Below, piece after piece: positions 57,746-64,000 of a stretch of 64,000 bases of DNA. The notes beneath the pieces are model-generated. The model saw only the letters and a program-made list of their open reading frames with translations. It did no database searches and had not been told where the DNA came from. This DNA comes from Duganella sp. OV510 (lineage in GTDB: Bacteria > Pseudomonadota > Gammaproteobacteria > Burkholderiales > Burkholderiaceae_D). A program made the position numbers and the translations under genes. Within the stretch, counting starts at the first letter, position 1. Every line of letters starts with the position of its first letter. The stretch is taken from NCBI RefSeq assembly GCF_900100205.1, contig NZ_FNEQ01000012.1, positions 1 through 64,000 on the forward strand. Direction: 5' to 3'.

Positions 57746-57806
57746 TTTGTTGCCCGAGGTGAGCTATACTGGCGCTCTCGGACTTTATTCAACAGGACAA
57801 CGGCTG

Positions 57807-58112
57807 ATGAAATTCATCTCCCCCATCGTAGGCTTCATCATTTTTGTCTTGTTTTTCGGCTTCGCGCTGAAGAACTCGCAGGAAGTCGATCTGCAACTGT
57901 TCCTGCATTACGAGCTGCGCGGCCCGCTGGTGCTGATGCTGCTGGGCTTCTTTGTCGCTGGCGCCGCGCTTGGCGTGCTGGCGCTGACGCCGACCGTGTT
58001 CCGCCACCGCCGCGAAACCAACAAGCACAAGACCACCATTCACACGCTGCAATCCTCGGCGCAGCAGGCCACCCGCCAGCCGCAGCCGGACAGCGTCAAT
58101 ACACAACAATAA
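57807..58112 (+). CDS. lapA: LapA-type (DUF1049) inner-membrane protein
   Basis: 101 aa from ATG 57807 (AGGACAACGGCTG before it). Two membrane helices (about 5-24 and 40-63: ISPIVGFIIFVLFFGFALK, LMLLGFFVAGAALGVLALTPTVF) joined by SQEVDLQLFLHYEL, then a basic/Gln-rich cytoplasmic tail. LapA pairs with LapB in control of LPS assembly. lapB follows after 9 bases. Confidence 0.88.
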   Translation: MKFISPIVGFIIFVLFFGFALKNSQEVDLQLFLHYELRGPLVLMLLGFFVAGAALGVLALTPTVFRHRRETNKHKTTIHTLQSSAQQATRQPQPDSVNTQQ

Positions 58113-58121
58113 TCAGCACAC

Positions 58122-59297
58122 ATGGAATTTGAACTCTGGTGGTTACTCGGTATCCCGGTCCTGTTCGGCCTGGGATGGCTGGCTGCGCGCGTCGATATGC
58201 GCGCCGTGGTGTCGGAGTCGCGCACGCTGCCGCGCGGCTATTACAAAGGCCTGAACTTCCTGCTCAACGATCAGCAGGACAAGGCGGTCGACGCCTTTAT
58301 TGAAATCGTCCGGCTCGATCCGGAATCGGCCGATATGCACTTCGCGCTGGGCAACCTGTTCCGCCGCCGTGGCGAAACCGAGCGCGCCATCCGGATTCAC
58401 CAGAACCTGCTGGCGCGTCCCGATCTGCCGCAGGACCAGAAGGATCACGCCAAGTACGAGCTGGGCATGGACTACCTGAAGGCGGGTCTGCTGGACCGCG
58501 CCGAGGAAACCTTCAATACGCTGCTGAACGGCGCCTATGCGGTGCAGGCGAGGCGTGCGCTGCTGGAGATTTTCCAGCGCGAGAAGGAATGGCCGCGCGC
58601 GATTGAGGCAGCGATCGGCCTGCAGGAATCGGGCGCCGGTTCACGTCAGAAGCAGATCGCGCAGTTCTACTGCGAGCTGGCGCAGGATGCGCTGGTGCAC
58701 CTGCATCCTGAGCAGGCGCTGGAACTGCTGGAAAAATCGCTGCAGGCTGACCGCGTCAACGTGCGCGCCACCATGCTGACCGGCGACGCCCAGCTGGCGC
58801 AGGGCGATGTCGAGGCGGCGCTGGTCAGCTGGCGCCGTGTCGAGCAGATCAGCGTGCCGCACGTGGCGCTGGTGGCGCAAAGGCTGATGGATGGCTACCG
58901 CAAGGTCGGCCGTTCGCAGGAAGGCTTGAACCTGCTGAAATCGTATCTGGAACAGGCGTCGTCGATCGACCTGATCGAGGTGGTCTATAAAGTGGTGCTG
59001 GAGCTGGAAGGCGTCGATGCCGCCAAGCAGCTGGTATCCAACGAATTGCGCCGCACACCGACCTTGCTGGGCCTGGACAAGCTGCTGGAAGCGCGCCTGG
59101 TCGATGCACCGGCCAACTTGGTGACCGAGCTGTCGATGGTGAAGAACCTGGTGCACGGCTATACGCAGAAGCTGGCGCGCTACCAGTGCAGCCATTGCGG
59201 TTTCAAGTCGCGCCAGTTCTACTGGCAGTGCCCTGGTTGCAGCCGCTGGGAAACCTACCCGCCGCGCCGCACCGAAGAACTTAACGTCATGAATTAA
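58122..59297 (+). CDS. lapB: LPS assembly regulator LapB (YciM)
   Basis: 391 aa. One N-terminal anchor (residues 3-19), cytoplasmic TPR repeats (ALGNLFRRRGETERAIRIHQNLL, AKYELGMDYLKAGLLDRAEETFNTLL and later ones), and a C-terminal rubredoxin-like zinc knuckle CSHCGFKSRQFYWQCPGCSRW (two CxxC pairs). LapB adapts FtsH to degrade LpxC and so sets LPS synthesis. Ten bases after it comes ugd, so LPS control and precursor genes form one cluster. Confidence 0.94.
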   Translation: MEFELWWLLGIPVLFGLGWLAARVDMRAVVSESRTLPRGYYKGLNFLLNDQQDKAVDAFIEIVRLDPESADMHFALGNLFRRRGETERAIRIHQNLLARPDLPQDQKDHAKYELGMDYLKAGLLDRAEETFNTLLNGAYAVQARRALLEIFQREKEWPRAIEAAIGLQESGAGSRQKQIAQFYCELAQDALVHLHPEQALELLEKSLQADRVNVRATMLTGDAQLAQGDVEAALVSWRRVEQISVPHVALVAQRLMDGYRKVGRSQEGLNLLKSYLEQASSIDLIEVVYKVVLELEGVDAAKQLVSNELRRTPTLLGLDKLLEARLVDAPANLVTELSMVKNLVHGYTQKLARYQCSHCGFKSRQFYWQCPGCSRWETYPPRRTEELNVMN

Positions 59298-59308
59298 AGA
59301 GTCTCACC

Positions 59309-60676
59309 ATGAAAATCACCATCATCGGTACCGGCTATGTGGGCCTGGTCACCGGCGCCTGCCTGGCGGAACTGGGCAACGACGTGTTCTGCCTGGACGT
59401 CGACCAGGCCAAGATCGACCTGCTGAACAACGGCGGCATCCCGATCCACGAGCCGGGCTTAGACGAAGTGGTGGCGCGCAACCACGCCGCCGGCCGCCTG
59501 CATTTTTCGACCGACGTGGCTGCCTCGGTGGCGCATGGCGAAGTGCAGTTCATCGCGGTCGGCACGCCGCCGGATGAAGACGGCTCGGCCGATCTGCAAT
59601 ACGTGCTGGCCGCCGCCCGCAATATCGGCAAGCATATGACCGGCTTCAAGGTCATCGTCGACAAGTCGACCGTGCCGGTTGGCACCGGCGACCGTGTGCG
59701 CATCGCCTTGCAGGAAGAGTTGCACAAGCGCGCCAGCGACGCCAGCTTCACCGTGGTGTCGAATCCCGAGTTCCTGAAAGAAGGCGCGGCGGTGGAAGAC
59801 TTCATGCGCCCGGACCGCATCGTCATCGGCCACGACAGCAGCGCCGAAGGCTTGCAGGCGGCCGCGCTGATGAAGCGCCTGTACGCGCCGTTCAACCGTA
59901 ACCACGAGCGTACCTTCTGGATGGACGTGCGCTCGGCCGAATTCACCAAGTATGCCGCCAACGCCATGCTGGCGACCCGCATCTCGTTCATGAACGAACT
60001 GGCCAATCTGGCCGACAACGTTGGCGTCGACATCGAAGCGGTACGCCGCGGCATCGGTTCCGATCCGCGCATCGGCCACAGCTTCCTGTACGCTGGCGCC
60101 GGTTATGGCGGCTCCTGCTTCCCGAAAGACGTGCAGGCGCTGGAGCGCACCGCGCGCCACTATGAGCAGGACTTGCAGATTCTGCGCGCGGTGGAGTCGG
60201 TCAACGACAAGCAGAAACTGGTGCTGGGCCGCAAAGTGCTGTCGCGCTTCGGCGCCTACCTGGGCGGCAAGCATTTCGCCATCTGGGGCCTGGCCTTCAA
60301 GCCGAACACCGACGATATGCGCGAAGCGCCGGCGCGGGTGCTGATCCGCCAGCTGCTGGACGCCGGCGCCACGGTGGCGGTGTACGACCCGGTCGCCATG
60401 CCGGAAGCCAAACGCGTGCTGGCGCTGGACCTGAGCGCCGCCGAACAGGCGCGCGTGCGCTTCGCCGACAGCCCGATGGATACGCTGACCGGCGCCGAGG
60501 CGCTGGCCATCGTTACCGAGTGGAAGGCCTTCCGCAGCCCGGACTTCGACAAGATCAAGGCGGCGCTGAAGCACGCCGTCATCTTCGACGGCCGCAATCT
60601 GTTCGAGCCGGATGTCATGGCCGAGTTGGGCTTCGAATACCACGGCATCGGCCGTTCTGTGCTGACCCGCAACTAA
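59309..60676 (+). CDS. ugd: UDP-glucose 6-dehydrogenase
   Basis: 455 aa. NAD loop IIGTGYVGLVTGACLAELG at 5-22; TKYAANAMLATRISFMNE near 212; catalytic cysteine in GAGYGGSCFPKDV near 269 (Cys at the centre); second Rossmann domain with LAFKPNTDDMREAP near 330. It oxidises UDP-glucose to UDP-glucuronate for capsule or LPS. It belongs with lapAB and rfaE1 on one strand, all gaps under 12 bases. Confidence 0.95.
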   Translation: MKITIIGTGYVGLVTGACLAELGNDVFCLDVDQAKIDLLNNGGIPIHEPGLDEVVARNHAAGRLHFSTDVAASVAHGEVQFIAVGTPPDEDGSADLQYVLAAARNIGKHMTGFKVIVDKSTVPVGTGDRVRIALQEELHKRASDASFTVVSNPEFLKEGAAVEDFMRPDRIVIGHDSSAEGLQAAALMKRLYAPFNRNHERTFWMDVRSAEFTKYAANAMLATRISFMNELANLADNVGVDIEAVRRGIGSDPRIGHSFLYAGAGYGGSCFPKDVQALERTARHYEQDLQILRAVESVNDKQKLVLGRKVLSRFGAYLGGKHFAIWGLAFKPNTDDMREAPARVLIRQLLDAGATVAVYDPVAMPEAKRVLALDLSAAEQARVRFADSPMDTLTGAEALAIVTEWKAFRSPDFDKIKAALKHAVIFDGRNLFEPDVMAELGFEYHGIGRSVLTRN

Positions 60677-60686
60677 GAGGCTGATT

Positions 60687-61610
60687 GTGACGACGAATCT
60701 GGACAAAGTACGCATCCTGGTGGTGGGCGACGTGATGCTGGACCGCTACTGGTTTGGCGATGTCAGCCGCATTTCGCCGGAAGCGCCGGTGCCGGTGGTG
60801 CGCATCGAGAAGCGCGAAGCGCGCCTCGGCGGCGCCGCCAACGTGGCGCGCAACGCGGCCGCGCTGGGCGCGCAGGCCGGCCTGCTGGGCATCGTCGGCA
60901 ACGACGAGGCCGGCGACGAGGTGCAGCAGTTGCTGGAAGGTTGCGGCATCCGCAGCTACCTGAAGCGCGACGACGCCATCTCCACCATCATCAAGCTGCG
61001 CGTCATCGGCCGCCAGCAGCAGATGGTGCGCATCGATTTCGAGGAAGCGCCGACCGATACCGTGCTGCGTGACAAGCTGGAACAGTTCAAGGCGCTGCTG
61101 GCCGACTACGACGTGATCGTGCTGTCGGACTACGCCAAGGGCAGCCTGGTGGCAGTGGCCGACATGATCGCCGCCGCGCGCGCCGCCGGCAAGGTGGTGA
61201 TGGTCGATCCGAAAGGCGATGATTTCAGCCGCTACGCCGGCGCCACCGTGCTGACGCCAAACAAGTCGGAGTTCAAGCTGATCGCCGGCACCTGGAGCAG
61301 CGAAGCGCAACTGACCGCCAAGGCACAAGCCTTGCGCGCCGAGCTGAAACTGGACGCATTGCTGCTGACCCGTTCGGAAGAGGGCATGACCTTGTACACC
61401 GACGGCGCCCAGTTCCACATGCCGGCCCAGGCGCGCGAAGTGTTCGACGTCTCCGGCGCCGGCGACACCGTGATCGCCACGCTGGCCTGCATGCTGGGCA
61501 CTGGCGCCGGCTGGCAGGAAGCGGTGGAAACCGCCAACCGCGCCGGCGGCATCGTGGTTGGCAAGCTGGGCACGGCAACGGTTACCCACGCCGAATTGTT
61601 CCCGTCTTGA
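60687..61610 (+). CDS. rfaE1: D-glycero-beta-D-manno-heptose-7-phosphate kinase (RfaE domain I)
   Basis: 307 aa, GTG start (GTGACGACG). PfkB-type sugar kinase: VGDVMLDRYWFGDVSRISPEAPVPVV at the start, RLGGAANVARNAAALG, and the catalytic GAGDTVIATLA near 255. E. coli RfaE/HldE fuses this kinase to an adenylyltransferase; here only the kinase half is encoded. It makes heptose-1,7-bisphosphate for LPS inner core. No gmhB or hldD is in the window. Confidence 0.93.
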   Translation: MTTNLDKVRILVVGDVMLDRYWFGDVSRISPEAPVPVVRIEKREARLGGAANVARNAAALGAQAGLLGIVGNDEAGDEVQQLLEGCGIRSYLKRDDAISTIIKLRVIGRQQQMVRIDFEEAPTDTVLRDKLEQFKALLADYDVIVLSDYAKGSLVAVADMIAAARAAGKVVMVDPKGDDFSRYAGATVLTPNKSEFKLIAGTWSSEAQLTAKAQALRAELKLDALLLTRSEEGMTLYTDGAQFHMPAQAREVFDVSGAGDTVIATLACMLGTGAGWQEAVETANRAGGIVVGKLGTATVTHAELFPS

Positions 61611-61620
61611 TCTGGCTCAG

Positions 61621-61645
61621 CAGTGCGCGGTCAACCGCGCCACTG
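61621..61645 (+). terminator. Hairpin after rfaE1
   Basis: CAGTG-CGCGGT / ACCGCG-C-CACTG forms a tight GC-rich hairpin 10 bases after the rfaE1 stop. There is no T-run, so it may pause transcription or protect the message rather than terminate. Confidence 0.35.
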
Positions 61646-61713
61646 CCGGGCGCCGTTGTAGGTGACGCAAGGTGCGAATGGTCGCCCTTGCTTAACCTTC
61701 ACGGAGACATTCC

Positions 61714-62010
61714 ATGTACAAGAAACTATTGCTGGCCCTTGCCACGCTGCTGGCAAGCATGACCTTCGCCTGGGCGCAGGTCGACGTCAACAAGGCCGAC
61801 GAAGCCGCGCTGGATGGCATACGCGGCCTCGGCCCGGCCAAGACCAAGGCCATCCTGGAAGAGCGCAAGAAAGGCGAGTTCAAGGACTGGGCTGATTTTG
61901 AGTCGCGCGTCAAAGGTATTGGCGCCAAGAACGCCGCGCGGCTGTCCGAGGCTGGCCTGCAGGTGAACGGCAAGCCGAAAGACGGCGCGCCGCCGAAGTC
62001 CGCCAAGTAA
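61714..62010 (+). CDS. ComEA-like helix-hairpin-helix protein
   Basis: 98 aa; signal peptide 1-21 (MYKKLLLALATLLASMTFAWA), then VDVNKADEAALDGIRGLGPAKTKAILEERKKGEFKDWADFESRVKGIGAKNAARLSEAG, a single HhH pair typical of ComEA. In naturally transformable bacteria ComEA holds DNA in the periplasm. It is the short Gram-negative form. It lies alone with 103 bases before it. Confidence 0.9.
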   Translation: MYKKLLLALATLLASMTFAWAQVDVNKADEAALDGIRGLGPAKTKAILEERKKGEFKDWADFESRVKGIGAKNAARLSEAGLQVNGKPKDGAPPKSAK

Positions 62011-62065
62011 TCCCCATGCCGCGCGCGACGTGACGCCGTGCGCGGCGCATGAGATGATGCGGGCT

Positions 62066-63388
62066 ATGAAAATTTCCCGCATCCTCCACGCCGGCTACGC
62101 GATTGAAAGCGGCGGCACGCAGATCCTGTTTGATCCGGTGTTTGAAAACCCGTTCAGCAGGAATTGCCACGCATATCCGGAGGTGCGGTTCGAGCTGGCG
62201 CAGGTGCGCGCCTTGCGGCCGGACGCGGTATTCATTTCCCATTTTCACGACGATCATTGCTCGCTGGAGAGCCTGGACCTGCTCGATCGCGCTACGCCAA
62301 TTTACCTGTATTGCCTGTTCGATGAACTGTTCGCGATGATACGCGCGCTGGGTTTCAGCAGCGTAGAGCCGTTGGCGCTGGATGTGCCGGTGCAGATCGG
62401 CGCCATCGAAGTGATACCGCGCCGCGCGCTGGAGGCGGACGTCGATTCGATGTTCCACATCCGCGCCGAAGGCCTGGAAGTGCTGAACGTGGTCGATTCG
62501 TGGATGGACCCGGAAACGCTGGAGCAGCTCAAACCGTTTGCGCCGTGGGACATGGTGCTGTGGCCATTCCAGACCATGCGCGAGGTGGACGTGATCGCGC
62601 CGTCGCGCGCCGAGCGCGGCCCGGCCGCATTGCCGGAGGAATGGCCTGAGCAATTGCAGGCGCTGGCGCCGCGCTACGTGGTGCCGAGTTCCTGCCAGTT
62701 CCGCCAGGAGCCATGGTCGTGGTACAACCACGCGCTGTTCCCGATCACCTATCGGCAGTTCGGCGCGGCGATTGCCGAGTGGCTGCCGGATGCGCAGGTG
62801 GTGCGCCTGAATCCGTCGGTGTCGGTGGAGCTGGATGCGGCCGGTTTGACGCCGTCGTCGTCGCTGCCGTGGGTGGTGCCGGTGGGCGAGCAGGACGTCG
62901 ACTACGAATATGATCCCGGTATCGAGCCGCCGCCGACGGCGGAGATCGCGCGTCACTTCGTGCCGCTGACGGCCGAGCAAGCCGCACTGGTGCTGGACTT
63001 CTGCCGCAGCGGACTGCTGCAGCGCTACGCAGACATGGAGCTGCCGGAAGACAGCTACTTCTCCACGCCCTGCGTATGGCAGCTGTCGGTCTACGATCAT
63101 GATGGCCAGGTGCAGCAATTCCGCTACCAGATCCACGGCGACCATATCGCGCTGACCGGCGACGAAGAAGCACCAAGCTGGTTGACCGAAATTCCGATGG
63201 CGAAACTGTACGCCGGCCTGGCGCTGGGCGAATCGCTGACCAGCATGTATATGCGCATCAACGGCGCCCCGGCGGACGCCGACATCGTCGACGATCCATT
63301 GATCCGCACGTTGTTCGACAACGCCTTCGCCGCCTACCAGGCCGCACAGTTGAAGCGCCTCATGGGTGCGCCACAGGGCCGCTCCTAA
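62066..63388 (+). CDS. Metallo-beta-lactamase-fold hydrolase
   Basis: 440 aa from ATG 62066 (codons at 62030 and 62054 lack a site). Residues 1-230 are an MBL domain: HAGYAIESGGTQILFDPVF, ISHFHDDHCSLESLDLL with HxHxDH near 70-76, and a later Asp (VVDSWMD). Residues 230-440 form an extra domain not recognised, starting around NPSVSVELDAAG and containing RYQIHGDHIALTGDEE. The layout resembles the UlaG/RomA-type MBL group with a long C-terminal part. Substrate unknown. Confidence 0.7.
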   Translation: MKISRILHAGYAIESGGTQILFDPVFENPFSRNCHAYPEVRFELAQVRALRPDAVFISHFHDDHCSLESLDLLDRATPIYLYCLFDELFAMIRALGFSSVEPLALDVPVQIGAIEVIPRRALEADVDSMFHIRAEGLEVLNVVDSWMDPETLEQLKPFAPWDMVLWPFQTMREVDVIAPSRAERGPAALPEEWPEQLQALAPRYVVPSSCQFRQEPWSWYNHALFPITYRQFGAAIAEWLPDAQVVRLNPSVSVELDAAGLTPSSSLPWVVPVGEQDVDYEYDPGIEPPPTAEIARHFVPLTAEQAALVLDFCRSGLLQRYADMELPEDSYFSTPCVWQLSVYDHDGQVQQFRYQIHGDHIALTGDEEAPSWLTEIPMAKLYAGLALGESLTSMYMRINGAPADADIVDDPLIRTLFDNAFAAYQAAQLKRLMGAPQGRS

Positions 63389-63397
63389 AGTCCGGTT

Positions 63398-63405
63398 CTG
63401 ACCCC
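63398..63405 (-). repeat. Solo GGGGTCAG tip near a stop codon
   Basis: CTGACCCC (plus strand; GGGGTCAG on minus) occurs ten bases past the stop codon of the MBL gene, in GGTTCTGACCCCTGTG. It matches the tips of the palindromes at 7593 and 53552 but has no visible partner arm, so it may be a decayed copy or chance. Confidence 0.3.
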
Positions 63406-63466
63406 TGTGCGTGCTGGCCAGCGCCGCGTGGCGCCGGCGTAAAGCTGCAAAAGCAGCTTAAGCCTG

Positions 63467-64000
63467 CTATCGGGAGATATGCGCGGCCGGCAGGTTCGCC
63501 AGGAACTGGTGAATCTGCGAAACCACTGCCGCGCCTTCACCCACAGCGGCGGCAACCCGCTTGGTCGATGTCGCGCGCACGTCGCCGATGGCAAATACGC
63601 CCGGCACGCTAGTCTCCAGCGCAGCGCGGGACGGCAAATCGCGCGGGTAGACGCCGTTGGCGAAGTTGGCCTTGCACTGCGCCTTGGTGACGTCGAAGCC
63701 GGTGCGGATGAAGCCATTGGCGTCAACATCCACACCGCAGTCGCTCAGCCAGCCCGTATTCGGCTCGGCGCCGATGAACAGGAACACACGGCACACATCG
63801 TAATCGCGCTCGGCGTCGGCACGCGCATCGCGCACGCGTACTTGCCGCAAGCCATCCTCATCGCCTTCCAGCGCGACGATCTCGGAGCAGGTGTGCAATT
63901 CGATATTCGGCGTCGCCTGGATGCGTTCGATCAGGTAGCTGGACATGGTGGACGACAGGCTGTCCTTGCGGATCAGCATGTGCACCTTGGACGCGTAGCC
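63467..64000 (-). CDS. Thioredoxin-reductase-like FAD/NAD oxidoreductase (truncated by window edge)
   Basis: The gene's C-terminal 177 residues are seen; its start lies right of the window. The reading continues to base 64000 as GYASKVHMLIRKDSLSSTMSSYLIERI, the NAD(P)-binding half of TrxB-like enzymes, then RVFLFIGAEPNTGWL, and the FAD motif VPGVFAIGDVRATSTKRVAAAVGEGAAVV near the end. The last residues (FLANLPAAHISR) match members that are fused to cyclic-nucleotide domains or stand alone; the missing N-terminus would tell. The CxxC redox pair is not in the visible part. Confidence 0.85.
   Translation of the reverse strand, partial: GYASKVHMLIRKDSLSSTMSSYLIERIQATPNIELHTCSEIVALEGDEDGLRQVRVRDARADAERDYDVCRVFLFIGAEPNTGWLSDCGVDVDANGFIRTGFDVTKAQCKANFANGVYPRDLPSRAALETSVPGVFAIGDVRATSTKRVAAAVGEGAAVVSQIHQFLANLPAAHISR

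Noticed and set aside
63442..63459. AAGCTGC-AAAA-GCAGCTT hairpin downstream of the partial reductase gene
   Set aside because: A 7-bp stem without a T-run in either direction; not enough for a terminator call.

Overview
The window is a high-GC, densely coded bacterial chromosome segment with no plasmid, phage or IS signature. Gene content and order point to a betaproteobacterium of the Burkholderiales, most likely Oxalobacteraceae (Massilia/Duganella/Janthinobacterium-like). The evidence is the block gyrA - serC - pheA - hisC - tyrA - aroA - cmk - rpsA - ihfB - lapA - lapB - ugd - rfaE1, the divergent ompA / ubiG - gph block beside it, ssrA (tmRNA), and soil-bacterium accessory genes (chitin-sugar catabolism, bufferin cluster, beta/gamma-crystallins). 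Placement below family level is inference.

Layout. 0.1-7.4 kb: a TPR protein and a minus-strand amino-sugar operon (nagK - nagA - SIS deaminase - GH3 hexosaminidase - AmpG-like MFS) that can take imported GlcNAc-containing sugars to fructose-6-P; it has a clear sigma-70 promoter at 7427-7455. 7.6-16 kb: a six-fold repeated GIN-domain protein, type II secretion accessory genes gspA/gspB, mobB, a yjfB-like gene, and a bufferin locus (bufA1 plus an unusual bufB-bufC fusion). 16-24.5 kb: fumC, a FimV-like protein, a class Ic aminotransferase, orphan fliT, an HDOD protein, a methyltransferase and csbD. 24.5-36.8 kb: dipeptidyl peptidase IV, MATE pump, two beta/gamma-crystallin proteins, cbpA-cbpM, LysR/azoR divergon, NAD salvage pair pncA-pncB, and a TetR-controlled locus. 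36.9-43.3 kb: tmRNA, a two-gene unknown module beside its 3' end, an ECF41 sigma factor with its carboxymuconolactone-decarboxylase partner, metY, and two tandem paralogues of unknown function. 43.5-64 kb: core genes for ubiquinone synthesis, outer membrane, DNA gyrase, aromatic amino acids, ribosome, and LPS assembly and precursors, ending in comEA, a metallo-beta-lactamase-fold protein and a truncated thioredoxin-reductase-like gene.

Most notable signals: (1) two long near-perfect DNA palindromes (7593-7662 and 53552-53633) with the same outer tips (AACTyCGGGGTCAGT) but unrelated inner arms, both placed at stop codons; (2) the same ECF41-type promoter (TGTCACA-N16-CGTC) in front of both the sigma gene and its partner, the sigma transcript being apparently leaderless; (3) a 12-bp hairpin that buries the Shine-Dalgarno of pncA; (4) tandem paralogues with a GIY-YIG-like signature; (5) the BufB-BufC fusion joined by a 6 x 24-bp repeat linker; (6) a strictly periodic 39-residue repeat in the GIN-domain protein. 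All product names come from reading motifs in the translated sequence; no database search was run.
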